Notes: generated from the letters alone by a model not told the origin. Shown: positions 11,849 to 25,300, counted from the stretch's first letter. The stretch: DNA of 64,000 nt from Lepidodermella squamata (GCA_047495785.1 JBLDXI010000003.1:124001-188000), one strand, 5' to 3'. Made by a program: numbers and translations.

Positions 11849-14800
11849 ATGCTAAGACAAAGTTTCATCATTTTACAAGCGGCTTTCGTGCTGACAGTTT
11901 CCGCTGGTTATGATCCGCAGCCTGATACCACTTCGCTAGACCTACCAATTGGATACAAAGGACCACCGCTGTATATTTCGCAATGCTCTTTCGACGGTGA
12001 AAATTCGACGGTAAACAGCAATGGTACATTCACAATGTACTACAATGCGCAAAAAGTTGCAAATGGCTACCAACTGAACTCAATGTCGGGCCCGAATTCG
12101 TCACCGGATCAATCTTTCGCATTCCTTGAGAGCCTTGTAAGTCAACTCGTTGGAGCTGCTGTGAAGCTAATTATTTAATTTCCTGAAATCGCATATAAAC
12201 AGGCTGTAAATCAATATGCTGACAAAATGATACATTGGCGTCTTGAATATGACGTTGAGCTGCGTTACAAAACCAGTGGGCCTTCAAACGCATGGTTCGG
12301 ATTTTCCTTCACATCAAATCGATTTGCTATTAGTAAGAGCTCAACACATTACATTATTTATTAAAAAAACTGGAGCCACCCGAAATTGCTATGCTGATTT
12401 GAAATATAAACGCCCTAACCCTTAAACCTCGACTTATTCAGGTTTCAGAATATAATTTCACTTTCATAGATGTCTCGTCAAATTCGTCCCTATACTACGA
12501 CGTTTTCACGAGATATGGCACCGGCATACTCGCATTTCTAAAGTTGCAACCGGGCGGCAATATGGTCATCACCTGGAGGAGTAACTTGGACGATGGCATC
12601 TATGCTGCGCCACCTTTCAACGATTCAAAAGGAGGCAATACTTATAACTTCGACTCGAGCTGTGTCATGCCATCGTCAGGCTTCGCAACATTTCGCATGA
12701 TCTTCCAAAGCGTCCATGATATTCTAACTGTTTGCCTCTAATTTCACTCGTAAATTGCATTGAATTTCGAAATCTTACACAGGTAATGGCCATTCCAAGT
12801 TCTGGCTCGGCTGCTTGTTCAACTGTAATCAGGTTCGGCGGCTATTCTTACTACATTGGCTACCAGATGTTATTCGGCGTCCATAAACCTATTTTATACG
12901 CAATTAACGGAGCCGATGGGGACGTTCTTGTCAAAAGAATGCAAGTCGATTCGTCCATCGACCGTAAACTTTATTAACACAATCTGTTTTAGGTACCTGT
13001 GGGGTCTAACCGAGGACAATCCAGCCCCTCCAGACCTGTACACACTAGCACTCCCCCCTAACACTGGTAAGACTACTTTTGGCGGCTACGCAAGTTACGA
13101 CTATACGGGTGAATATAATTGGACGACGAAGCGGATTTCCAATACGGCGGGTGCGAAAAGCTGCGCGCTAATCAGCAGCAATCAGCTGCCGAGAGCATTC
13201 GGCTCACCAGTTAATAAATAGTCTATTTCAACTAATCTTACTAAACATCAATGATTGTATTTAGTATTACTTCAAATACTTTGGCGACTGGCGCATCGAA
13301 ATCGACTTTGATGCGACTTGCAGCCCAGATGGATCTGAAGCCTGGCTGGGCGCGATCTTCAGTCTCGATAGAACCGACCCTGACGTTGGTAAAGCCAATC
13401 GTAGGGGCCTATGAAAGTCATGAGCTAAATTACTTTTTGCAGTAACACTCGGAAATTCCTCTACTTACAATGGCGTAGATGTTCTTATGGGCTTCGGAAT
13501 CTGGCTGAAATTGCTCGCCAACAAGGGCGGTGAATTTTCCGCTGGCTACTATCCGACCTTAAGCAGGAACGTGACAATACCTCCCCCTGGCACCATAGCT
13601 TCAACTTCGCTGGGATGTGGAGATCCTGCATTTTTCGATGCATCTGGCAGTGTGAGTTTCCGCATCATTGTACAGCATGTCAACGACGCTATGAACGTAT
13701 CGCTGGCGAAACTGCCGGCGAATGGAACTACCACTTCTTACGAGTGTTTCACAAACTTCCCGGTCCCCGGATTTCGAGACACCGCCCTGAACAAAGCTAT
13801 GCAGTACGCCGTGCTTGGATCGGGGAGTCCTAGTGCAACTGTTTATGTCCGAAAGATGTAATTCTTTACTTGACTGACAATCATTAAATATTTCCTATTT
13901 TGAAAACAGGATGGCTTGGATGTTGACTGAAGGAGCTGCACCAACAGTGGCTCCAAAATCGACGACCACAGCAAGTTTCCCAACTAGCCCAACTAGTTTC
14001 TCAACTAGCCGGGCCAAAACTCCTCTAACAACAACAAAGAAACCACCGAGTAATCTCGAAACTACGGACCATGATAAAGCCCCAATTCCTGAACCGGTGG
14101 ACGGAAACTACGAGCCGCTAGTCAAGTACGAGGAACTCCAAGCGTGTCCCTATCTCGACCCGAGACGCCGATCTCCTGAGATGAATACCACAATATACCT
14201 GACATTCTCGGTGGATAGACTTGTTTCAATCAATCAGGTTGAAAGCGAGATATCACTCTGGGGCTCTCTGCTCGTCCAATGGCCGGTATTTTCCTGTTCA
14301 GCTGAATACACAGCCCCGAACGCTGACGCCACGGAGCGAGTCATCCCGGCGAACAACTTGGATATCTGGAGGCCGAAAATCGCCCTGACGAACTCGACTA
14401 GCGACGTCTATCTGAGCAACGACCACTACGGCGAGAAGGCTCAAATCATGTACTACGCTACGACGCCGAATCGAACGCTGTTCTTCCACTGGGACCGCGT
14501 TGGAACCTTTTCATCAGCATGCAAGTTGGATCTGACAAAATTTCCGTTCGATTCTCAGAAGTGCGAGTTCACTTTTCTAATGGATGAACCAGCTAGCTAC
14601 GTTGCAATCGGCGGTGTCTACGTCAAGTCTTACGATTCGCTGTCTAACGGTATTTGGACCCTGCTGGGCACTCGCACGAGTCGCGGAACTTGCGCATCGC
14701 CCTCCCGAACTGGAGCTGCTGTTTCGTATGGCAAAATCGCGTTGACTTACAAACGCGATCCAACGTACTTTGTCGTCAATCTAATGGTCCCTTGCTATCT

Positions 14801-15179
14801 GCTGATCGCCCTTGCCCTGGGCTCGTTGATGATGGAGCCTGATATGCCGGATAGGCCTGTTCTGTGCGCCACGTTGATGCTGGCCCTTGTCGTAGCTCAG
14901 GGCGATGTAATGAACAGTGTTTCGTCCAATTCGAAGCAGCTGTTGTACACCAACTACGTGTTGATGCTGTCCGGCATCGTAGCTTCTATAGCCATCTACG
15001 AAGTCGCAGCTACAGCCTTCTCCGTTAGCAAGCGATTCCACTTTCTGAACACGGAGGAAGTGAGCTTATGCGGGCGCCTGCAAGTTCCACTGATACGAGG
15101 TATCGACATGCTCATGTTCGTCACATCGTTCGAAGCCTTACTCATGGTCAATATGTACTTGGTCATCTTGACGCAGTAA
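11849..15179 (+). CDS. Receptor A: chimeric Cys-loop ligand-gated channel with double N-terminal ectodomain
   Basis: Exons: 11849-12136, 12203-12332, 12470-12729, 12783-12940, 12993-13209, 13265-13388, 13443-13857, 13910-15179; 953 residues. A signal peptide ends near SAGYDP. Exons 2-4 encode ectodomain 1 (WRLEYDVELRY, YGTGILAFLKL, CVMPSSGFATFRMI, YAINGADGDVLVKR). Exons 6-7 encode a similar ectodomain 2 (DWRIEIDFDA, GFGIWLKLL, GCGDPAFF, FRIIVQHVNDAMNVSLA, VYVRKM). Exon 8 carries a Ser/Thr/Pro linker and a pentameric channel. The extracellular core has Cys-loop CKLDLTKFPFDSQKC near residue 734 and WRPKIALTNS at loop A, with no vicinal Cys in loop C. Four TM segments start near 815. M2 reads DRPVLCATLMLALVVAQ, with Asp at -1', Thr 6' and Leu 9', as in cation channels. 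The M3-M4 loop is very short. Intron 4 uses a GC donor (GCAAGT). It probably acts as a plasma-membrane chemo- or contact-sensing channel; the ligand is unknown. Confidence 0.9.
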
Positions 15180-16337
15180 CAGACATCACATACTTTTCAT
15201 TATTTTGGACTTGAAAACTCGGAATTGACTTAGCATGGTGTATTAGTATACCCATTTCGGTGACAGACTTACATGCATAACATTTTTGACTAAGTTTTTT
15301 CCGCGTAGTGTGTTTCGAGTCACGTCTCCATGTTAATTTCAGTAATATCCCTGCTATCACCAATCTAACCAGTAGATATCATGATCACACGATAATTTTA
15401 CACTATCTGTGGTCACTTTACGAACTTCAGCAAGTAGTGGCGATATTGATCATGAATATTGATTTTAAAAATCATTGATGTTTCCGACATTCTGAGATGC
15501 CAATATGAGGAAGTTTTTATAAAATGCCTGCCAACCTAACTACCAAGTAGTATTGCCCTTTGATTGACTCGGATTGAGTAAGGTATTCGTGGTGCGAGTG
15601 CCAAGTGGGCCTACACGATATACTTGACGCTCTGTTCCAGCACAATATTTTTTATTATCCTGCCTATTTAAAACGCGATCACTAAATTGGCGATCAGCCG
15701 ATATTGATTCCAGGTAATTTGATTGGTAGTTTGAAAATCAATGATTTTTCTTATATATCGAAGCCTCGGAAGTCAACATTAAAAAATACTCTGCCTATCT
15801 AGTAATAAACAAGGTTGCTAAAATATGAAAAATTTGAAATGAATAAAGACTTGTAATCATGTAATGAAAGTACTTATTAACTTGACCCTTTTGTGAATAT
15901 GGAAAATACGTGGTGTATTTATGCTTCCTTTCAATAAAGGAAAATCAGGAATTGATCCTATAGATACACAAGCTATTTCAAAGCCGTTGTATCGAAAGTT
16001 TTCGGCGAACTACAAATCACTAAATTCTCGTTTTTTCACGAATTCACCGGTCCTAGAAGTAAACTCGGCAATAAATCGTCAGGAAACAAAAAACTCCTGA
16101 ATACTGAAATTTCAAGTCTCCACTTTTCTACAGCACAATAAGACTTTTCCCTCCCCATAATGGACTATACGACAAGAGACAAAAAAGCGGACAAGAGAAG
16201 CAATTACCAAATGTCACAACATTTTACGTCCTCATAGCGAGCCATGCATAAATCAGCCGGCTGCCAAAGGAAAAAATCTGAGGAAAAATCAGTGCAGTAG
16301 ATGCAATAATACCAGTATTTTCCGATGATACAAAAAA
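15180..16337. other. Intergenic region between receptor A and the Kv gene
   Basis: AT-rich sequence without a supportable gene or structured element. It should contain the Kv promoter, but no core element stands out. Confidence 0.4.
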
Positions 16338-19300
16338 ATGAGGCCAATATCTCGCAGCAACAGCGAATTGGAGGACCTGTTAGGTTACACCAGCAGGCGC
16401 ATTTCCCACCGCCGTTCCGCTTCGCCGCTCTTCGCTAAAAAGCTGCAAAATTACTTGAGGGTAAGTCATATATCACCATTTTTCCGAAGTTGAAACAAAA
16501 ATTCCGAAGTTGACCGCGAGAATTATGACTTCACCAGCAATAATATGCGTGTGGCGGTTGCAAGCGCGACATACCATTGCTGTGGGAAGTCACCATCTAG
16601 CGAGTCGAACATGCCGAAAAAAATCTCCGAAAAAAAACTGCAGTAATAACAATGATCGACGCGCGATGACGACTTTGTGATGGCGACTTGTTGGAAAATT
16701 AACCGGCTCGCATGGCGTTATTTGCGATGACAAGACGGAGAGAGAGATTGCGTTTTGTTGACGCCGCACCTGTCTCTAGGGGGTGGCCAATGGCTGGCTG
16801 GCTGGCTGGTCGCCGATTTATTGCCCGTCGTCGTCGTCGTCATCGCTGTTATTGCGATGAAAGATCAAAACAATAACGCGCGCGCTCGGAGGGCGATGGC
16901 GAGCGCGCCTATAATAATGATAATGACAACAATCGTCGCGCGCGCTCGCAACATTTTATGAGCTGACTCTTTGCATAAATACAAAATCATGTGTTTTATT
17001 TATTGCAGCTCTGAGCGCGCGCGCAGTTGGGCGCTCGCGCAAATCATAACAATCGCGAACGCGCGCATCTGCCGCGCGCAAATATACGCGCGCCAATAAT
17101 ATCCGGGACTTTTCGCAATTAAACAACAGTTGACCCGGACCAAAAAAATCGAGGCTTTTCGATGTCCATGTTGTTGTTATTGTTATTGTTTATTTATTTA
17201 TTCTATTGTTGTCTGTCATTCAAGTCGCGCAACAGCTAGGGTGTTGTATAATGCTGAGCGAATTTCCGCCCGGGTGGTCGCCGATCCCCTGGTGGCCGCT
17301 GCGATTTTCAGCCGTCGCTAGTTATCACCAGCGCTATAAAAAGCCTCGAAAAATCCTCATCCCTCATAAAATCTCAGCCAAGTTTTGATATGGCTTTGAT
17401 TATCACTGCGTCAAATTGAACCTTTCGTTAAGCTTTGAAAATACATACCCTCAAAAACTAGTATTTCATGGTGGAATTGAAAAATCCTCAAAATTCCCTT
17501 GAAATTTCAGTTTAGATCACTGCCGTAACGTGACGAGTAACAAAATGCGGCCCATTTTTCTTAGTTTTTATATTTGCTCAGTTGTCATTTGCACAAATGT
17601 CGCATCCAGAAACAGAGCGCACAATATTTACTGAATTTTCAGCGATCATTTTTGTTGCAGATTTCAAGAGATCACTTATATGACTTGCAACTCTGAAATT
17701 TTTGAATCGATGATATATACAGTAGAAACAACGCAGCTCAAAAAAATAAACGTAAAACTAGTCAGAATCCGGCGTAATTTCGTCCATACCGATAACTACC
17801 AAACCAGTTACCATTGGGTTTTCCGGCGGATTTTTCGCGAAAATCGGGTTGGAAGGATGGGACAGTGATTCATTTGAGAAGCAATTTGAGAAACAAAAAT
17901 TCAAAAATCCCAATCAAATCGAAAATACCGAAATATTTATCAACTAAAAGTGATTGATTTGTTAAATTATATCGCTGAAGTGCAACTTGTAAACTGGCCG
18001 CTCATGGCGCGAAAGGCATGTCATATGGAAATCTGAATCTGCCAGGCAGGAATAACAACAGGAAAATTGAAATTTAAAACTCGAAATTTTCGGGAAATAT
18101 TGAGCTGGAACCTAAATTTACATACATTTAGTTTCATTTTCGATAATTTTTTGTTTCGAAATAATTTTCATGACATTAAAGTTTTCATTGATGTTATGGT
18201 TCGATTTCGCTGTTTGTTACCGTAAATAATCCGGAGATTAACCTCAAAATGAGTTGTGCGAGGTCTATCGATAAGAAATAACGATTTCTGCAATATTTTT
18301 CGTGCGAATAAAAGAAAAATAATAACAGCAAATTGGCGCTGAAAAGTTAACCCAGATGCCGAGGTGCTTGAGTGTTGCATCGCCTCGATAATACAGCAAT
18401 ATCCATACCTATGATAATAATAATAACGAAATCGGACACACACGTTGCTACTACTTGCTACACGCGTGAGTATTTTTCGCGCGAGCGTGAAGATGCGCGT
18501 AAACACGCGCGCGCGCGATATTATACCCGGCCGCAAAATAATAACGCGCGTGGGCTTCGGACATGTGATGCCGCCGAATGCGAGTTCCAACCCACCGCAG
18601 CCGCAGCCGCCGGCTACAACATCAGGTATAAGAATACCCGATACAACGCGCTCGGTTATTCACATCGCTGTCAATAACAGCAGTAGCAGCAGCAGCAGCC
18701 AGGTTTTCGTTGTGCTTGTAATATGTATCGCTTTCAGTTCATTATCTGCTATCAACATACATATATCAGGCGAGCAGCCAAGTGTGTATGGTGCGAAAAA
18801 TACAAATAAAAATCGCATTGTAACCTTATTACCCCTCTCTCTAATACTCAATGTTCGCCATGTGCTCAAGCTCGACTCAAGTGCGCCTCACCGCTCCGAA
18901 GCGCCGCCGCAAAAAACCATGGAAAATGCCGTTTTTGGTTCGTTTTTTAAACGTAATCATCATTATTATCGTGTATTTTTTGGCTCGCTATTGTGTTACA
19001 CATTAGCGCGCTATTAATGACGACGGGCGACAATAGGCCGGGCAGGCAGGGCAAACACACTCCACAGATGATGATGATGGCAGTTGGATACAATAATGAT
19101 GCCAACTGAGCACACCTGTGATAGTAGTACGAGGCTTTGACCCGCTATCGTTGAGCTGCTCAAGAGACACAATACAGCCAGCCACGCGCGGCCCTCATCA
19201 TCATCAGATACATTTCGCGTTCTCTTTTTTCTGTTCGTCTTGCGTTTTTATTGCCTTGTATCGTTATTACTTAATGTTTGTCGCCAAGGCGTTGGGCCCG

Positions 19301-22300
19301 TTGTCGCGCTTCATCAGACAGCATCCCGATCGTAATACACAAAAAAACAAGGTAACAACACAAATCACCAATCGATTGCTCAAAATATTCGAAACTGGGA
19401 ATCAAATATCCTGTAAAACCTTGTCAGAAAGAGGTTTTCGAATTTTCCCCTCCTAAAAATTGTGGCAATTGGGCTGAATTCTGTGAAGACGCAAACCTTC
19501 AATTTTCGATTTTCTAAATTTAAGAAAATTGAAAAAGAACGAAATTCGCTCTCGCACTTCTTAATATTTCCCATTAAACACCAACTTGTCTTAATTAAAA
19601 TAAATTACTACTATTTTTAAATGATAATATTCCTGTTCAAAATGCTACAGCCAAGGTTTTTGATCCATTGTAAATTCCCTGAGAGGATGAATATTTGAAA
19701 TATTTTTATGAAACCTGTATTTTTCCCTTCATTTTCGGACTTTGATTAAGGAGACTTCAGGATTATAAAAATCTTACGGTCTAGATTAAGATTTAAAAAA
19801 TGAGAATTGGCCAACATTATGGACTTGCGAGTCCCGAGGACCCCCCCGGAACCCATGACCCAGCGAACCACGTGACCCAAATATCGCCCAGCAATCGATT
19901 TTCCTTTGTATATTTCGTCTCAGGTTAACACACACATTTTTAACTATTTTCCGATATAATTAGCCATTATTTTCAGGATAATTTTAGAAAATCGGTAGAA
20001 CGGTTAGACATTTAATAAATTGATCGGTAGAAACAATTAAATTGTGACCTTTCCTCAGTAATTAACTTCTATATAGAGCATAAGATTGACACTGGGTGGA
20101 GCCCGCTATTACAGTAATTTATTATCGTCCATTTTTTGGTAATAGGGTGACTAATAATTAGGCCGATAAACGCGCGTGAGAGAGTGCGTGCGCATTACTA
20201 AAAAAGCGAGACAAAAAATCAGTGCGCGTACACAGTTATTTTATACTTCTTGGGCACTATTTTTATTAGCCCTCATTACCAACGTGCGATAAAACACTCC
20301 TTAGTATATAATAATAATATACTTAGACTTCACCAAACACCAGAGAGGCGAAATAACGACTCGCTAACAAGTGAGTCAATGTTGTCTGTCGCAAAAATTG
20401 GCCGAAAAAATCAATCGATTGCGCCGCGGCCGATACACCACAAGTGGTATGGTGGGTCCTAATTTTCCCACCCAGCCACCATCATCATCATCGTCTTAGT
20501 GCAAATTTATTTAATAAAATAATAACCGCATCATAGTAAAGGGCGCCTTCGTTGCATAATAATTCACAGCCGCGGGAGACAGAACTCATTTATTCAGCAT
20601 TATTTTTGTAATTTCAACCAGCCGTACCGGCGGCCTCGCAGCTATTCAAGCGTGGCGATGGCGATGATCAGCAACCAACGGCCGGGCTTCAACCGCATCA
20701 CGAAGCGAAAGCGCAGCCGCGTCGGCCTCGGCCCGGTCGTGCAGGGCCCGGATGCCGGGCGCATCGTCCTCAACGTGTCGGGCCGGCGGTTCGAGACCGA
20801 CCGGTGGACGCTGCGCACGTTCGCCGACACGCGTCTCGCCTGGATGGCCATGAACCCGTCCGCGCACCAGGAGTTCGACGCCAGCCGCGGCGAGTTTTTC
20901 ATCGACCGCCACGCCGGCTGTTTCGAGTTTATTCTCAATTTTTACCGAACTGGCAAGCTGCACATGCCGACGGACGTCTGCGGGCCACTGTTCGAAGATG
21001 AACTCTCGTAAGTCCATTCACCAAGATTTTCAACAAATTATGAAAATGTAGCCATAAATTAACATATTTTTGCTTTTTCTTTATAATTTTTTAATTTGAA
21101 TAAAAAAAGCAAAAAATAAAAATAGAAAAGGTCATTCCCGCGAGGCGGACTTGAACCACCGACCTAAGGATAGCTGCCTTTCATCTACAGTCCTCCGCTC
21201 TACCAGCTGAGCTATCACGGGTTTGATGACCTCCTGCTCAGTAATAATGACTCGTTGAAATTATTAAGGCGATAAAACGTGTAGCTTAAGAAGAACAAGT
21301 CCCGTCCAGTCCAAAAGGTGTATGGCCACTGGGAGGATCGAACTCACGACCTTCGCGTTATTAGCACGACGCTCTAACCAACTGAGCTAAGCGGCCAGGC
21401 GAAGACCGAGCTCGTATTCCCTAATTTTAAGTAAAAATTTCAAAAATTCAAAAATTGAAGAAATGACTGATAATTAAATAGTTACCTGAATTTCGAATAT
21501 TATTCCGAATTTTCAATAGAACGAAAAAATCAAATTATAACATGTTGAATTTTTCGAAATTGCCTCAACTTTCGATACTTTCTATAAAAAAGAGGGAGAA
21601 ATGGCATTGACTTGTTGCCAAAGGAACGCGCTGTCTCAGAGCGGCAAACTAGCCCAAAAATCCATAACATGGGAGATTCCGAAATAATCAAACCACCTAA
21701 CAAATCTCACTATTTTAGGTCAAATTGAGTAATCGTCGGTCGATATCGTTTTTTAGAGCCGATACCTATAGATATTTAAAATCAGAGATTTTTCCAGTAT
21801 CGAGTGGTCCCCCGCTGTAGTTTAGATTCAAAAATTCCGAAAAAGGCTGCGTGAAGCTCGATTTTTTAAATTAAGCACAAATTCTTTTCTGAATTCGAAT
21901 TTTGCTGATTTTTGAAATGACAGACAGAATGATTGTTTGTAAGTAATCTTTCTTGACAATTTTTTCACAATTTTATCCGCAGATATTGGGGCGTCGACGA
22001 GCGTCTGATGGAACCGTGCTGTTGGTCTCGCTACAAAACCTACCGGGACACGGAAGACCGGATGCGGAAAATGCTGCAAGAGGCGCAGGCCAGCTACGTC
22101 GGGTCCGGCTCGTCTCAGGGCGACTCGGACGCGCTCTCGCTATACTCAGCCATGGCCGGTGCCAACGCGGTACCCGGCTCCACCGGCGGCCAAAACGGTG
22201 GCAATAACGACGAGGTCGACAACCACCAGATTCTGCATAATATCATCGATTTTTTAGACGAAGAGAACAAGAAACGCGAAAACCGGGTGTTGTACTACTG

Positions 22301-25300
22301 GAAGCAGGCGAGGCGGACCGTGTGGACGGTGATCGAGAGCCCGAACCACAACCTAGCCGCGAGGATCTACACGACGATATCGCTGACGATGATTGCGATA
22401 TTCATATCGGTGTTCTGCCTCGAGACCATCGACGAATTCCGCGTGCCGAAGCAGTCGCTCGCCTCGGCGCCCATGCAACAGTCGGCGATCGACGCGCTGC
22501 TCTTCTACAACGTCTCAGCGACGCCGATTGCGCCGACTGATGCGACGCCCATGTCGCCGCTTTTATACCGGTCTCAAACTAAGTAAGCTAGAAATTGAAG
22601 ATGGAAACTTCTAGAATTTTAGTTGGAATTATGTTGCGGAACCGGGTTACACTGTTACACATCAAACTTACATCTTATTTTTCCAAAATTCCGATTTTTT
22701 GAAATTATGGGAGTCACGAAGAATCATCGGTGATTTTCGCGTTTTTTCCAATTCCGATGATCGACCTTAATCAAACAATATTCAGAAAAATTTGAATAAT
22801 TTTCGGCAACATTTTATTGATTACCAAGTTCCAGGTCAATTGGGAAAATTTGAGTTTCTAAGGAAGTTTGAATACTCCCATTTTTTACCTGCATTCTTAA
22901 TTCTTGGAATATTTTCTTCTGAAGCAGCAAGCATACCTTCTGTGTTTAATATAAAATTGAAGATTCTTGAAATCACCCACATTTAAAGACGTTCTTATAT
23001 TTTTTCCGCTGAATAGTTCATTATTTAATGCATTCTTTGAATAGGGCAATTTATTATCTTTTTCTGTCATTTTTTTAATTTCAATTTCAATTTTACCCTA
23101 AAATATAGGGTTCGAACTCGAATTTTCCCAATGAATAGTTTTTCTTTATTAATAATATCAAATTGTCACAACTAAATATTGTCCCTTACCATTCGATCTC
23201 ACTTTCAAGTTCAATTAAACTTCGGCCAGCCACGGCCATATCGATTCCAAGTATCAATTTACAAATCAGTGATTTCTCCGAAGTTACAAGTCATATGGGA
23301 AGCAGTTTTCCAACTATCTGATGGTACCAGGCAGCTTAACTAAAATATCCCTGGTTAACAGGGCGCATCAGAATAGATCAAAAGTTTTCAAAAAATTTGG
23401 GAACTTAGCGATGAAAGACTCAGTGAAGTTCTGGAACTTCAATTTCACTGGTACTCATAGTTGGAAAAATTTCGACGTGGAATTGAATCCCGATTCCTGA
23501 CTTCGCCCAAGTTTAGAAGGTTTCAAGTACAGAACATGGCGTTCATTTCTCTAATTTCTTTAATATCAATTTTTAAATGCTTGAATTTTGTTACTGCTTC
23601 TTCAGCCCTCACTACGTGCTGGTGGCGCTCGACTACGCGTGCATAGTATTTTTCACGCTCGAGCTGATCGTGCACATCGCCGTGTGCCCGCGGCCGCGCC
23701 AGCTCTTCAGGTCGTTCCTAACTTGGGTCGACATCATCACCATCATTCCGCTCTACTTCGTCATTGTGTTCGAGGCGCTCGCCGACGACGAGTACTCGCT
23801 CTTCATCGAACTCGTCAAATCCGTCAAAATTCTACGCATCCTGCTCATTTTCAAAATCGCCAACAATTTCACCGGCGTTCGAGTTTTATGGTAAAATTCA
23901 GAAAATTAGTTCAATTTAAATTTTGAAAGATGAATTAAAAAATCAAAAATCAAAAATCGTTAACAAATTTCAAGATTTTTGAGAATTGTCGAGAACATTT
24001 TACTAATTTTATTGTAATATTTCAGGTATACTTTCAAAGCGTCGGCCAAGGAACTGCTAATGCTGATATTTTTCCTCGGCATTGGCGTACTCTTCTCTGG
24101 CGTCCTCATTTACTACGCCGAGACAATGTTCGGAACTCGCCATTCCGAATTCTCTTCGATACCGATTGGTTTCTGGTGGGGCCTGGTAAGTTCTAATGTT
24201 GAGAAATATTGCAAATTTCGTTTGAATTGAATTTTATTCAGGATTTAAAAATTAAAAATTTAATAGCAATTTAGAATTTTTTAATTTCTGAAATTTTCAA
24301 ATATCTTGATTTTCCCATTTGCTCTTTCAATTTTAAATATTCATAACATTTGAAAAATGTTTCATTTCGATGATAGGTGACTATGACGACGCTTGGCTAC
24401 GGTGATTTCTTCCCGCGCACGCTACCCGGCTACATAGTAGGCGCGTCGTGTGCCATAATCGGTGTGCTCGTCATAGCCCTGCCCATTCCCGTCATCGTCA
24501 ACAACTTCACGGTGTACTACGCCCACGCCCAGGCGCTGTCTTCCATGCCGGCTCGGCCCAAAGTCGTGCTAGCTGCGTCGGCGGCGCGGCGGCTCCAATC
24601 GGCGCCGTCCAGCCTCGACGACGCGGCGTCGATCGGAACTAGGTCAGCGAGGACCTCGCTAGGGGTGCTGCACCCGGCCAACACCCAGCAACAGCCAAAA
24701 CCCGTCAGATTAGGTGAGCCTGTCTATAATTCAAAATCAATATTTTTGATCATGGATTATCGATTATCGATTGGAAAAATCGCCAATATCATTGATTTTT
24801 TTAAATTGAAACTTTAAAATGTTCTCACCAACTTCCAAAATTTTGCAGAATTTTTAAATTAAATTTTTTTTCAATTTCAATGAATTTTTAATTTCATTCT
24901 CCCACAATATTGGCAATTTTTTGAAATCTCTTTCATTTTCATATTTTCCAGCTAATAAATTTTCGACATCCGCCACGAATTTGCTGAGGCGAACCTCGGG
25001 TGCAACGAGGCGTGGTGTGTTGGCGAAAGCGGCCTCGACCACGGTCTACAACCCCGTGGCGTCATCCGCGTCAGTTCAGCCTCGAAACCGGCCATCCCAC
25101 CACCAGTTACTGCCAGTCACCAGCATCAACCCCGGCGAGCTAGTGCCGTTAGTCTCACTGAGCACGCCTCGGGCGCCGTCGAACGACTCTGAGGACGGCC
25201 CGGATGAGTGGTGCTCAGTCGACCGGAGCCAGGAGTCGTTCGACGCGTCGCAGGCCGACGTCAGCAACGTCGACGACAGCCGAGGCGACGTTGCTGCCGC

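Noticed and set aside
20658-21007. ATG 20658 as the Kv start
   Set aside because: Not excluded, but the open frame extends upstream to an acceptor in phase with a good ATG exon at 16338, so the longer model was preferred.
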